This document shows positions 1 to 13,709 of a stretch of DNA of 64,000 nt, piece by piece. Every line of letters begins with the position of its first letter. Positions within the stretch are counted from its first letter, which is position 1. A model generated the notes under the pieces. It ran no database searches, had not been told where the DNA came from, and saw nothing but the letters and a program-made list of their open reading frames with translations. Origin of the DNA: Onchocerca lupi (lineage: Eukaryota; Nematoda; Chromadorea; Rhabditida; Onchocercidae); NCBI GenBank assembly GCA_028564675.1, contig JAOVVO010000111.1:1-64000 (forward strand), written 5' to 3'. Position numbers and translations under genes: made by a program.

Positions 1-1239
1 TATATATATGTATATATATTGTAGGAGAATATCGAGTGACCAAATGGTATCAGAAATTTCGGAATGATTCGGCGGTAAGAGTATGCGTGGCTATTTCCTT
101 TTATAAGCATATTCTAAAGGGAGGAAAGAACTTAATAAATAAAATTGGATTTAAAAAAGGAAATTGTGTTTACGCATGAGCGAACAGGATAAATGCTAGG
201 TTAATTTTGCAGATTGAAATTTTTGAAGTACTAGGTATACGACACGGATGAAAGTAATAATTCTTTGAAATTTATAGTTTGCATTCTCAATTTCCAAAAA
301 AAAAAAAGAAAACAAAGTAGTATTATTGTTTGGTATTCTGAAACTAATAGCAATGTGAGCGAAAGTTTTATTTCATTATCGATAAGATGAAATTCTTTCA
401 TGCTGTAATCTCAGATGTAAGCAAGCATTGAATAAGTTTTCAATATTAGAATTTATTTTTTGCTTGAATTCTGAAACCATCATTTCGTAAAATTCGATTG
501 TATTGGCATATCATTGATTCTGTTGACATATTTTCTTGATAACATTGTATTACTTCAAGTGAAAGTCTTTGTGCTTCTTGCTTAGTATCATAAATATTAC
601 CTGTTGCTTATTATTATAAAACTTTCATGAAATTTTTCTAGCAAGGTGGTAATCATGTTAAATATATATTCCAGAATTAATCTCTGTCATGTAGACAAGG
701 AAATGATCGTAAATAGCAATTTTCATTTCTTCAGCCTAATTAAAGTAATTTTGAAGATATCATCTGGTCACTATACTGCGAAAATTTCATGCCAAGATTT
801 CTAGAAAATTTAAATTATTAGAGCTAGCAATAAAACATATTTGCTTTCCAACTTAACATACCCTTATATATATAAATCGATTCTTAACGAGAAGTGATGT
901 TTCCTGTATTGGAATTTCTGGATTCTAGGCTATAGTGCATGCATTGATTTATCGATTTTATATGAATTCAGTGATTCCGGAAATATCTTGTCTTAATATT
1001 TATTATCTTTTCTTTCATAAGCCTCAATTGATCGCTTGATATCGATTGATCTAAAAACAATCATGCGAAGGATGATCAATTTGTTTGCGATATTCGTTAC
1101 ACTTGTTAAATCAAAATTTTTGAGTAACATGAAACATATAAGCATTATTCAAATACCAAGATATATTCAGTAATTATTTGATATGATTTTTTTTCTTGAT
1201 AGTTGACGATGTTGGTAATAATGATAATAATGCTAAACA

Positions 1240-1259
1240 ATAATAATAATAATAATAAA
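1240..1259. repeat. (TAA)n microsatellite
   Basis: A short run of about six TAA units, preceded by imperfect AAT/GAT triplets. Confidence 0.8.
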
Positions 1260-3027
1260 AGAAGTGTAATGGCTAACTAACTCTTAGGATCATGTATTTG
1301 ATCAAGAATTCAAGCTTCAAACTAATTTTAAAATATCTAGCAAGTTATGCAAACAATGATTTACACAAAATAATAGTTATTAGTAATATTATTCATATTC
1401 TCATTACCCCTTTCATATGAGTTTAAAATTAAAATGATTGAATGCACCCCTGAGGCTATCATAAAGCATTTTCTATTCGATGCATATTTTGCGTAAATAT
1501 GCAATATTTGAAATCATGGACGACTGAAAAGTATTGAGATTGCAACTATTAATCACTTTAGAATATCAACTTACTATTTTCCACATTTATAATGATTCCA
1601 ATTTTAGGATGTAAACAAGCAAATAGAAAAAGACATATTTAAAAAATAGTTGAGATTCTGATCTCTAAGATCGTGTAATTCTTAAGCATTAAGTCTAACA
1701 GAATAATATGCAATAGATTTTGTTGAAGATTATGCTAATGCACATATTTCTTCAAACATTTATCCAAATATCGATTGAATTAGATTGTTTTCAATATTAG
1801 ATTTTATTCCGTTTTCCTTTCTTTTTTCTCTTTTTTCTTCTTTTTTTTTTTTAGAATTCACTTTTTTTATTTTCAATATTAGAATTTAGTGTTGTCGAAT
1901 TATTTATGCCTTTTTGAAGGATGGATATTAAAAAATAATTTATGGGATGAGTGATATTTCTCTGATCTTTTGCCTTTACCTTTTGAGAATTTTTTAGTTC
2001 GACAAACATCGAAGATATTAGCGGTTGCTGAATTTAAGAAGAAGTTAATTTGATCAAAAATGGCTTCTTGATGATCAAATTTGATGAAGGTGATCAAATT
2101 AGGCCATTAAATCTTGCAGCAAATATTGCTAAAAAAAAAAAAAATGGATACCGTTGAAGAAAAATAATACACATAACATTAAATATGCAAAAATGGGGAG
2201 AAAAACAGTTAACCGAAATTTAAGTTTCACTGAAAAGTGAAAGATCAATCATTATCACTAATTTTTTCCATTTATTACTTTTTGTAGCATTCTAAATTAT
2301 GAAATGGATGTTCGAAAATTAGTCAATAGTAAAAAACTTTTTGGTAAATTTAATTCGCAAAAAATGATCGAATTTTTTAGCTCGAAAATAAACAAACAAT
2401 TAGAAATTGCATCCATTTGCTAATGTTATCCGAATGCAATAATATTCGGTGACTAGTATGAGAAAGATAACAGAATGGTGCGAAAAGTGCTGCGAAATGC
2501 TGCGAAAAAGCTTTCATCATTATGATTATTCATAAATATTGTTTGCTTTTTATTTTCGGATAAACCCCTATAAGTTATTCATTGTTTATATGAAGAAGAA
2601 AGGATTTTTTTAGATGGAAAAATTTAATTATTTTAAATGCTTTTTTCTTTTTTTTTTTTTTTGCCTAATAGAATAATTGATATTAAGTGGCGAATCTTTG
2701 ATGTAATTCTTAGTTTTAGGAACAGATTTAGATGCTTCAATGAATAAGAAATTGCTTTCTGAAGCATCATTTCTGCCTCAATGAGTTGTTTTTAGTAAAA
2801 TAGAATGACTTTTTTACTTCCTCTACAGTAATACTTTTAATATGACGTAAAATGGTTTGATTTAAAAAAAGAGAAAAAAAAAACAATTGATAAAGGTTAC
2901 AATTTACAACGAAGATTTAAGTTTATTATATGATATTTTACAAAACACATCTGGTTTTTTTTTTTTGAAGTTGCCGGAAATTTAAAAAATTTTTTATCAA
3001 TATCCAATATCTGAACGAATTATTTAT

Positions 3028-3098
3028 ATCATCACCATCATCATCACCATCATCATCATCATCATCATCATCACCATCATCATCATCATAATCATCAC
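3028..3098. repeat. (ATC)n microsatellite
   Basis: About 23 ATC/ACC triplets, mostly ATC with ACC interruptions and one AATC break near the end. Typical trinucleotide microsatellite, likely length-polymorphic. Confidence 0.9.
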
Positions 3099-5233
3099 GA
3101 AATTGAAAGGAAATAAAAATTGCAAATGAATTAGTTTGTTATTCGTATAACCAATAACGTAAATAACAACCGTAATCTAGTCAATTTATCAAATGAAAAT
3201 TTCTCAATATTTTTTCATCATTTTTTTTCTGGAAAATTTGCTTTAAAGATAAATTTAATATGTAAATGATGTCACCAAACAATCGTATTCTAATCTATGA
3301 AATGAAAACTTTTCAACATGTTTCCATTATTTTTTTTTCCTGAAAAATTTACTTTAAAGATAATTTTAATATGATGTCACTATATGATGTCACTAATTCC
3401 GAGCATGAATTTAAAGAATGAATGAATTTAAGATGATTTTAAAGATTACTGAATTTAAAGATCATTTTGATCAATCAGATTAATTTGATCCATCTTAGCT
3501 GTAACTTGTTAGCAAGATTAAAATACAAGCTAACTAATTGATAATCTTCAAATTCATCTTTAAATTTGATCTTGTTTATAATTCTTAGTTCTATTATGTT
3601 AACTGATACATTCATGTTGTGCAATGTTTGCAAATTTCATCATTTCAAATTCCCATATTGTGAATTGAAAAGTTTCAGTAATTATCAAATAAATTTTATA
3701 ATTTGAAACATACAACTGATAAAGAAAAAAAAATGACCATTAATAATGATGATAATGATGATGAGCTAAAATTGTCATTGTTAAGATATAGTGTGTTTTG
3801 TTTGCAAAGCTTAGATTCCAAGTTTTATTTCAATAATCATTGATGTATAATTTTAGCAGTAAAGAAATTTGCAAATTCTTGATATGTCTGAGCAAGAAAA
3901 TACTATTATTTGAAGAAGAAAAAGTTTAAAATGTAACAAATTACCCGCCATTTTTATTTTGAGAAAACAGGAAACCATGGATACAGAAAGGAAATACGTT
4001 GTGCAAGCACAATTAAGCAAATCGATTTATTTTCGACTAAAATAGTTGAAAATATAAAGTTTAGCTTCCAGAAGAAAGAAAAGCAAGAAATGAGCTGAAA
4101 GGAAAAAAGTAAAAAAACGAAAAAACATTTTCTCCTATGAATCAAACTAGAATGAATTAGTTTGCAACGAATTATGCCAACATTGAATTCGCATTAATTT
4201 TGGATTTGAATTTTGTCATTACAATATCAAATTAAGCTTAATCAAATCTTGCCTGAATTAAAATAAATTATGCTGAATTAAACTGAAATAAAATACTTGA
4301 ATTAAATGATTAGACTTGAATTGATTTGGAATGAACAGAATTAAAATGGAGTAATTGAATTGAATAAAATAATAAAGATTCGAATAACATGAAATAATTT
4401 AATATCATTGGGTAGAAAGACCAGAGAAGTGATTTTATGCCAAAAAGTCCCAGTTGGCCAGAGATGACTTATTTTTCTGTGACATATATTAGCATTATTG
4501 AAACAGTAGAAAATTGTTTACCAAGATGCCATGTGATGGAAATTACAGAATCGAGAAGTTGATTAATAAATAGTGCGATATTTAATTTAAGATAATTTAG
4601 TCTAATTATTGAAAATCACCTAAATTCCATGATACTCTCCTTGAAAGGTCGAAAAATATGAAAAAAAAAATGAGAGTTGATTTTAGAGTTCAAAAGTTGA
4701 AATTTGTCAAAAGATGACCTTCCATGCATAGTTTGGAACTTTTTTGCTGAATTGAGCATGACATTTGAAAATGTCCTGTTGAAATGATTTATCGAATTTT
4801 TTTCCAAACTTTTCATCGTTACAAGAATATGAAGGAGGTTGGAAATTTTAATAAACTTGAATATTTGTTATACTTCTGCTGCTAGAATAAATATCATCAA
4901 TGTATTTTCTTAAAATATGTGTATGCAATGAAGCCATTTCAAATTTACTGGACAATATTAATTTGTCAAAATAAATTTGTCCAAATAAACAGAGAAAAAA
5001 AAGAAAAAAAAAAGAATGTTACAATCGTAACAGTGTTCTTTCAAACTTACGATCATTTGCGATCCAATTTACGATCAATCAATCGGTTAGCAAATTTGGC
5101 GCTTGCAGTCGAAGTTAAAAAGTGTTGCAAGAATTGTTGATAATTTTTTTAAGCGATAGCAAAGTTATGAAAATCATTTAATTGATTGGTTTTTAAGTTT
5201 TCATGCATTTTCTTGGCTAGAAATTTATTGTCT

Positions 5234-5402
5234 TTAGGGAGCAAAGTTCTCCCAGGAGTTAAAATTACAATCAGTCTGCTGTCCCAATCCATTAGCATTC
5301 ATTCTTTTGGCCAGCAAGCGATCCAATTTATGGTTAACAGCATTTCTCTGACCAAACACCAATAACAGGCGGAAAAATTTGTTAGATCTTTTCTTCGAAA
5401 AA
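5234..5402 (-). other. possible terminal exon, unknown product
   Basis: Read on the minus strand this stretch is open for about 51 codons and ends at TAA (5234-5236). An AATAAA-like motif follows about ten bases later. A usable acceptor (ttggtcag) lies inside it. The end of the peptide is more complex than its surroundings (Asn, Gln, Asp, Cys, Trp, Glu) and contains one Lys-Arg pair that could be a prohormone cleavage site. There is no start codon, no confirmed upstream exon and no recognised family. It could equally be a chance open stretch in a slightly GC-richer patch. Confidence 0.15.
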
Positions 5403-7480
5403 AACTTTTATCATTGATATAACATTTCGAAGAAGCATTTTTTGCTTCAATTTTTTTTCTTTCTTTTTTTATGAACAATTATAACATCCAAATTGTCTCA
5501 ATAATAATTTAGATTAAAAAATGCTAGAATAATTAGATCATAATCAGCTAAAAAAAGAATGCTAAAATAGATTAGATCAAAAAATGTTAAAATGACATTT
5601 TCATAATTTTGATAGCAAAAAGAATTGGATTGATAAATTTGGCTATATTTTTTTATTCAGCATCAAAGATCTCTGAAAAAAAAAAAAAAAAAAGAAAAAA
5701 AAAACGAATAATTTTGAAAAACAAATGAGTTGATTAGCGATTTTTAAAATACGGGCTTTTCTCTGTTATAAACAACTGAATATAGTGAAATTCCGAACAA
5801 ATTTAATTTAAGGTCTAATGCTTCGTGCTTACTTCTACTAATTTTAATTTAATCTATGTTCCACGAATGAAATTATTTCAGTTCTTTTTCAAATAGAATC
5901 AATTTTTTCTTCAGTCTGATTAGCGAAATTGTCCTAAGCAAAGACCAAAGTAAATTCATTTTAATTTATATTTTATTTTGAATCGTTCATATTCATATTT
6001 TAATTTATATTTCATTTTGATTTAATAATCGTTTAATTTATTTTTATTTCCATTTAATTTTATTTGATTCAAATCTATATTATTTATTTCATTTACTCTA
6101 AATTCTAGTTGTATTGCAATTTCAATTGATTTATTTCGTCTCGATTTAATTGAATTTAATTAAATATATGTTAAGCATCAATCATTTCCATATCTATAGA
6201 CAACATATCAATCATGCCGTGTTAGGAAACATAGCACCATGAACTTTTTTACAATAGTATACTTGGCTTATTTGTAGAAAAAAATTGTCCTAGCCAAGAC
6301 CAAAGTAAATCCTATGGGCTCTGAGAAATATGATACCGTTCCTAAATGATTAGGTACTTTATTTTAACACATTTATTTCTAAATGATAAATGCATTCCTA
6401 GGCTTCATTTAATGAGACAAATATTTTTCAAGCTTTCTTGCACCAAACATATCCAACAGATGCACTCGTGAATTAAGCAGCAAATTTTAATATTTCATTT
6501 GTAATTGTCCTTATCATTGAAATCCTAAGCTTGATTGAATCTTATGAAATCAAATCTCTTTTAAAATTATTTGCTAGTAAATCTTCAGGATAAGCAGTAT
6601 CAGTTATCAGTAAAGCATCACCTATTGGCTTAAATTTTTGCAGCGAATGTATCATTTTACACAAGATTCATTAGATTGGCAGAATTTAAACTTTCAAATA
6701 TTGTTGTTCAATTTCGTTCCTCAAGAGAATTTTGAAGTAAATGATACGAATGTTTCAGTTAACATTAGAAATGATTAATTTGAAAAGGAAATACAATAAG
6801 CAGACGATTACATAGACGAAATTCAGTTTTTAATTTCTTAACATAACTGTATTTGTGATATTTATACGAAAATAATATATCATAAAATTAACTAGAAGAA
6901 TTTTATTAAATCACATATTTTAATGATGCTTAATTTAAAATATCCGTTTTTTTTTCTTTTTTTTTTTTTCGAATGTTCATTTATAAAATCCGACTTCGTG
7001 GAATCTTTTCAAATGTTTGATTGATTGATGCTAACATTAATGACAAATAAATAAAAGATAATACATATGAAAATCGATTAATTAATCAATTTTTCAATCT
7101 TCGATATAATAGTTATGCTTTGAATTAGTAAAAAATTAGAATAGAATTGTTGAAGAAATAAGCTAATTCTTTCCTTTTCAATATTTCCTTTTTGTACAAT
7201 GTTCAAATTATAGCACAATGTTTTTCAATATTCTCGAAATATGATCAAAAAAAAAAAAAAAACATACTGACCAGTAGGATTGATTGCTTGTAAAACGAAA
7301 TCTTGGCTTGATTGGTGGAAAAAGAAGCCTTGGCTTCATATATTTTCCATTTTTCATGCATTTTATGATTGAACAGAAGAAAGGACAATAAATAAGAAAA
7401 GTCTTTTCAGCAGGTGCGCAAATAGCATGTCATGTTATCAACTTTAATTCAAGAAAAATTGATCATAACGACATTCATTA

Positions 7481-7790
7481 TGTCATTGTTGTTATTGTTG
7501 TAGTAGTAGTAGTTATTGTTGTTGCTGTTGCCATTTAGTTGTCATCGTTGTTATCGTTATTGTTGTTGTTGTTGTTATCATTTAGTTGTCATCGTTGTTA
7601 TCGTTATTATTGTTGTTGTTATCATTTAGTTGTCATCGTTGTTATCGTTATTATTGTTGTTGTTATCATTTAGTTGTCATCGTTATTGTTGCTGTTGTCA
7701 TTTAGTTGTCGTCGTTGTTATCGTTATTGTTGTTGTTGTCATTTCGTTGTCATCGTTGTTATTATTGTTGTTGTTGTGGTTGTTTTCATT
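7481..7790. repeat. TTG-rich minisatellite, ~44-bp unit
   Basis: Six imperfect copies of a unit that starts CATTTAGTTGTCATCG and ends in a TTG/TTA tail. Copy starts lie at 7532, 7579, 7623, 7667, 7699 and 7740, spaced 47, 44, 44, 32 and 41 bases, preceded by simple TTG/TAG triplets. The array is strongly strand-asymmetric: the plus strand is almost free of A-rich tracts. The open frame through it, poly-Leu/Val/Ser, is a by-product of the repeat. Confidence 0.88.
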
Positions 7791-8776
7791 TCTATCTCAT
7801 GTCATTTATTGTTTCTTCGATGTCATCGTTATTAATTCATGTATCAATTTTTATCTACCTGCTTATATAATTAATTGCCTTCAAAAAAGGCGGAGCGAAT
7901 CCGTGATCGAATAGATGAATTGCATTTGTTGTAACATTTCTTTCAAGATGCAAGTAGGTTGGTTAGGCAGGCGGATGAAATAAGACAAAATAATATTGTT
8001 ATCGATAAAGATGATGATAGAGTTTGAGATGATAGATGGGAGAGTTTTAAATGAAAATTTTTTCATCCTGAAGAATTTTTTTTAAATAATTTTAGGAGTG
8101 AAAGGAGTAGCAATCAAATGATATATATATTTTTTGAAAAAATAATCACTGTATCACACTATTGAAATTACCTTTAATTTGATTTAGTCAGATTAATTTG
8201 TTTTATCCAAATTTTCATCCCAATTTTTTTTTCAATTTTAATCAATTCCGGAAATGATTCAAAAATTTTCAATAAACTTAACTTATCATTATATTTTAAT
8301 GTTAAAAATTCGTCTAATTAGCTTCTTTTTTTTCATTTTTTTTATTTTTCTTCATTTCCATACGTCATCTCGTTATCTTCTATTCTAGTTTTCCTCCTCT
8401 TGTCTATCATCGTGACTCTTTTCATCTTCAATTATTGCTAAACTTTTAGATAATAAAAATCAAAATTAAATTTGAAGATTTGCTCAATTTTTTTATAAAA
8501 ACAAATTTCGCAAGTAATCCATGCGAAAATAAGCTGATAATAAAAATATTTCAGGATAAATTTGATCCCTTATCTTCTTCTTTTTCGATCATTTCGATCT
8601 TTTTTTTTTTTTTGTTTTAAATGTTTTAAATGTTTCACTGAAATCAATTTAAGTGATGTCTTTTAGATGATTGAATTTTTCGATATAAATTTCAGCATTT
8701 TTTTTTTCTTGAACTAAAACATTGAGAAAAACGAATTTTTCCACAATTTTTATAATTTATTCGTGCAGAATTTTCT

Positions 8777-8778
<2 letters not shown>

Positions 8779-8814
<36 letters not shown>
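8779..8814. repeat. poly-T run, 36 bases
   Basis: Uninterrupted thymines, the longest homopolymer in the window. It could be the tail of an old retroposed copy in minus orientation, but no retroposon body or target-site duplication is visible beside it. Length may also be a sequencing artefact. Confidence 0.85.
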
Positions 8815-8815
<1 letters not shown>

Positions 8816-9291
8816 AATTTAAGATTATATAATATTTCATGTTCATCGTTTAATATTGTAAATGTAATAGATGATGATGAGAAAAAAAAAGAAGATAGTG
8901 AACCGATATTAGTGCTGATTGTGATATATAATTTTGCGAGACAATTGACACGAGAAATTTCATTTTAGATTGCAAAAAATTATTTTCCCATCTGAAATGA
9001 AAGGTATTTGACGAATCGCTTACTGTTCATTTCAATTTTTGCTAATATCTGAAAAAGCAAAAAAAAGAAAAAGCTTTCTTAATTCTTCTTTTTCCTGACT
9101 TGCTAATCAATCATTCATTACTGTATTTAAGTTATTGTTATTGTTTTAATCAAATTTTGCTAAAATATTTGGAAAAAACGAAATTTTTTTAAACTAATTG
9201 CTACTATTTATAACGAAGATGAGGTGTTATTACAACTAATTATTATTGCTATTTTTAATATTCAATTAACTAAAACTTGTCAACTAACTAG

Positions 9292-9486
9292 CTAATTAAT
9301 CAAACAATTTATCTGTTATTTCTATTCCTATTCTTCTTCATATCCATTATTACTCTATCATTACTATTATTGTTATTATTATTATTATTATCATCTACAA
9401 ATAATCATAATTGTTCGTCTTCAACATTAGCAATGCCAACTTGTATGAATTTCAATGAATCGTTAATCGAAGAGACACGATTATAC
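9292..9486 (+). other. possible signal-peptide exon, unknown product
   Basis: The frame is open from a stop at 9289-9291. It encodes a long hydrophobic Leu/Ile/Phe run of about 35 residues, then a polar, more complex stretch (Asn, Cys, Met, Glu, Arg, Tyr). It reaches a plausible donor AAG|gttagt at 9486/9487. This order would suit a secreted or membrane-anchored protein. The hydrophobic part is partly a TTA/ATT microsatellite, there is no upstream ATG in frame, and no downstream exon was found. Treat as a candidate only. Confidence 0.2.
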
Positions 9487-12400
9487 TATGCTAAGGTTAG
9501 TTTTATATTGTTTTGTTTTTTTTTTTTTCTACTTTTCTTTATTGTTTATTGTTTATTTTTCTATGTAAGATGGCATTATGTCCACATAATTGAATCAGTT
9601 CCAAAAAAATTTCACTTTTTAGAAATTATAAAATTCAAATTTAGTAGTAAATAGTGAATAGAGATAAATTTGATTACTGCAATTGCAACAATTTTGCTTT
9701 CGCCAAAAGTTATTTATTTGCGATTTTGCAAAATTATGTTACATTTGCATGCCTTAGTATGCTGCAGCACATCAGTTTTCTGCAGTCTAACTCGCTAATG
9801 CGTGCATTTCATGTCCAAATCTCTGTAATTTATTTATTCGTTTTCTTTTATGCTAAAACTTGATCGGATGAATATTTTATTTCGTAACTATAATAATATA
9901 ACGAAAATACGGGAAAATGATATGATTAAATATGATAGAAATAATCAGATAACTCTCAAGATCTGTTTAAATTTATGATTTAAAATGATCAGAATGCTAT
10001 AGAGTTTTTCAAATTTTGCTCAAATAGTTTTATGAATCATTCAAAAAAATGTCAAAATTTTAAATCTAAAATAATTGATGAACTATAAACAAAAAAGTTA
10101 AATAATTTGATATTCTTTGCCATTTCTAGATTTATCTCATTTCATCTTTTCTTTTTCCTTTTTTTTTTTCTTTTTTTCTAATTAACATTCTCTTGAATTT
10201 TTGGAATTTATTGGAAGATATCATTGCAGTAACAACAAAAATTTCTCATCATTTCTATGAACATATTCTATTCAATCAAACATTTCTGAGATTTGATGAA
10301 AGTTAAGAAAAAGGAAATATATTTGAAATTCATTTAGTGCAGACTCATCTGTCTCTTTTCAAAAAAAAAAAAAAAAAAAAAAAAACTATTTTAGCAAAAG
10401 ATTTCTCAAAAAAAAAAAAGATTTTATTGTTATTTAAAAATTAGTTTTCTTTTTCTTTCTTGTCTTTTCTAAAAGTTGACAAAGTTTTGACTAAAAATTT
10501 GATGATAATTTTATTGTCGAAAAAAAAGAAAAAAAGCCAGCTTTTGCTTAATATCAAATATAATAAAAAATTGTTTTCAGAAATGATAAGTATATATGCT
10601 GTAAATGATAAATAAGCAAATAAATGATAACAAATAAGGCTGCTAATATTATAATATGGTTGAATAAATTGCAGAAAAACAATTCATATTATTATTACTC
10701 CTAAAATAATTATTCTCCCATTTTTATCATCATAGCAAGACTTATAATTTCTAGTTATCATAATTGCCTTCCCAAAAAATTGATTTTATAAATTTTAATT
10801 TTTGCTAAAAATTAATCTAATTTTTTTTTCTTTTTTTTTTTTTTAAAGTGAATTAATGATTCTTTAGCGAGGAAATATTATTTCTACCGCATTTGCATTT
10901 TAGTATCTCAAGGTTTCAATTTCACGAAACATATCTTTCAAATAATTAATTCGCTAGAATAAAAGTACACTTTCAGGACATTAAGTTAGCTTTCAAGAGA
11001 ATTACTTCAAATGCTTTCTTTTATATGAAAACAAATATTTGAGGAAATTTGAAATTGATAATTTTGAAGAAAGCTGACAAAAGAAATATGTAAATATAGT
11101 AGAAATCGATAATTCAATTATGAATATATTCTATGATGTAATGAATTCAATTTAGCTAACTTAACTGACAACTGAATGAATTAGTTGATTTGTTTAATTC
11201 ATTTTATACTTTTTAAAATTTTTGTTTGAAAAATGTAAAAATTAGTGGAATGAATGATAATCAAAAGAATTGATTGACAATTCACCGCAAAATGCAAAAT
11301 AGCTAAATTATCTGACAGATAAATTATTTAGTCATTTGTTTAATTCATTTCAAATTTTTAAAATTTCACTATAAAATGTGGCAAATAATTTGATCTATGA
11401 AAATTTTAAATTCCAATATCTTATCTATATGATATTAAGAAAATTTTCATTTCAAAGATTTTATCAACATTTTGTTTTGATGATAAAAGCAAAAAAAAAA
11501 AAAAAAAAAAAAAAAAAGGAACAAACGATATCTATTTGTCAATTTTCAATTACTTTTCTTCTTGTTTTTTTTTTTTTTGCATTGATGATAAAAGCTTAAA
11601 AAAGCAGTGGATCTGTTGGTCGATTTTCAATTAATTTTTTCCCCAATGGATGATTCGCATTTTCCTTTTCTTTCTTTCTTTGTTTCTTTTTTTTTTTCTT
11701 AACTTTTCGTAAATTTGGCCCTATTTTTTTTCTTTATTTTTTGACACTTTCTTTTGAACTTCATTTTTCCATCTTTTTTTTTTTTTTGTCAGCTTCATTC
11801 TACGAGAAATACTTGAAAATTATGCAAGAAACAAGAAAATAAATGTAACTTTACATGCAATCAATTTTGCATCCAATTTCGACAAAAAAAAAAAAAAAAA
11901 AAAATTTCCAAATGAAAGAAAAGTAAATGTTTCAAATTGAACTGAAAAAAAAAATTTGTTAGCATTACATATTCGCTCAAAAAAAAAGAATGACTAAATT
12001 TCTCCTAACATATTCTGATACAAATAAGCTTAAATTTTCTTTAATACAAATTTTCATTTTTGCAAGTTTAATTTTGAATTAATTAGTGCTCAAACGTCAT
12101 AAAGGATGATTGTTTCATAAAATTAAATTAAATTGAAACGTCATGAAGAATCGTTTCAACTTCACTCTTTTTTGCTATTTTTACAATTTATGTTGATATT
12201 AAATGTTTTGCAAATATTTTAACTTAAACAAAAAAAAAAAAAAAAAAAATGAAATTATTTCATTTCATATTTGAATGAATAATCCAATTAGGATTATTCA
12301 AAGATTTAAACATTTAATGCTAATGAAAGGATTGAAGTAATTTCACATACCTTTTGATTGCCACATTTATTTTCACTTTTCATTCACTAATCATTGTTTT

Positions 12401-13670
12401 TATTTATCCTCTTCGAATAATAAATGAATTTATGAAGAAAGAGAGAAAGATTTTCTTATAATTCGAATTCGATTTTGCACTCAAAAAGAATTGTTGAAGG
12501 AAAAATGAATGAATTTTTTGTCGTCTTGCAAAAATTTTTTTTGAATTGTTATTGAAAAACTGAAAATTTTGCTATTGAAAATTTCAAACTGAAAATTGCA
12601 ATTTATAGAAAATGTTAAAAAAGAAAAGAAGGAAATGAAATGAAAGACATTTAAAAGGATTTCTTTCCCATCTACTTTTTTCCTTCTTTCTTTCTTCAAA
12701 TTTATCATATCTCTTTACAATCATGAAATTTTTGCTAATTATTTATTCAATTGTCATTTTTTTCGGATATGAAAAGATGAAAAGGAAGGAAGGATACTTC
12801 TTGAAATGCATTAAAAGCAGCATTATTTTTACTGCTGTTCAATTTCCTTTAATAAAATAGAAAATAAATTAAATTATTGGATTTTCAAACAAAAAAAAAA
12901 GAGCGAGAAAAAAAAAAAAAGGAAGGAAGGATTATTGCGGGATTAAAAGTTTGGCTTATTTGAGAATAAAAATAACAAATATTTTTTTATTTGTCTTTTC
13001 ATTTTTATAAGATTTAGCGGTAAAGAAAGAGTAGATAGATTGAAAATTGGGAAATTTTTTAAAACGACAACTTATCTGGCATTCCTTTGGGATTTAAAAA
13101 AAAAAAAACAAAAAGTAAAAACGATGTAGCAAATCTAACGTTCATAATTAATATTGCAAGCCATCTATGCAAGAAGGTTAGTCTGGAGGTAAAACTTGGA
13201 TTTATTTCTGGCTAAAAGTTTTCATCGTTCATTATCTATGCTAAAATTGTTGAAAAAAATTGAAAAAAAAGAAAAGAAAAAAATCAAGAAACAAATAAAG
13301 TAGCATTATTTTGTAAGTTTTTTGTTAAAATATCATCTCAAACAAAAAATTTCGTTCGTTTCTCTCATGCACTCAATTATTAGATATGTAATAATGAGAA
13401 TGAAAGATTTCCAAAATGAACATTTCTCGAAAAAGTGCAAAATTTTTCCTAACAATCATAGAATTGTCATGGTGATAGTTTGTTTTGAATATTGTAATTT
13501 GTAACATTTTAAAAATTTATTTCATTTTTTCTTTTTTCTTCCATATACCGAATATTTCAGTAATATTTTGATCGAAATGATCGTTTGAAGAGAAAAGAAA
13601 AGAAAACTTCAAAAATTTCACTTCATCAAGAATAAGCGGAAAAAAACAAAGCATTGATGAAAGACAATTA

Positions 13671-13709
13671 ATTAACATTTTAAGTGTCAAATTAACATTT
13701 TAAGTGTCA
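13671..13709. repeat. short tandem duplication, 2 x 19 bp
   Basis: The 19-mer ATTAACATTTTAAGTGTCA occurs twice in a row with a single A between the copies. Confidence 0.85.

Larger units (their letters stand above)
1..7480. other. AT-rich gene-poor region
   Basis: No supported gene. The stretch is dominated by A/T runs and short repeats. All open frames are short, of biased composition (Ile, Lys, Phe, Asn) and have no recognisable domain. One minus-strand open stretch near 5.23-5.40 kb looks more gene-like and is listed separately. The nearest supported gene lies more than 13 kb away, so this may be true intergenic desert or the intron of a gene outside the window. Confidence 0.6.

Noticed and set aside
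7630..7914. 94-codon open frame in the minisatellite
   Set aside because: Low-complexity Leu/Val/Ser product of the TTG-rich repeat.
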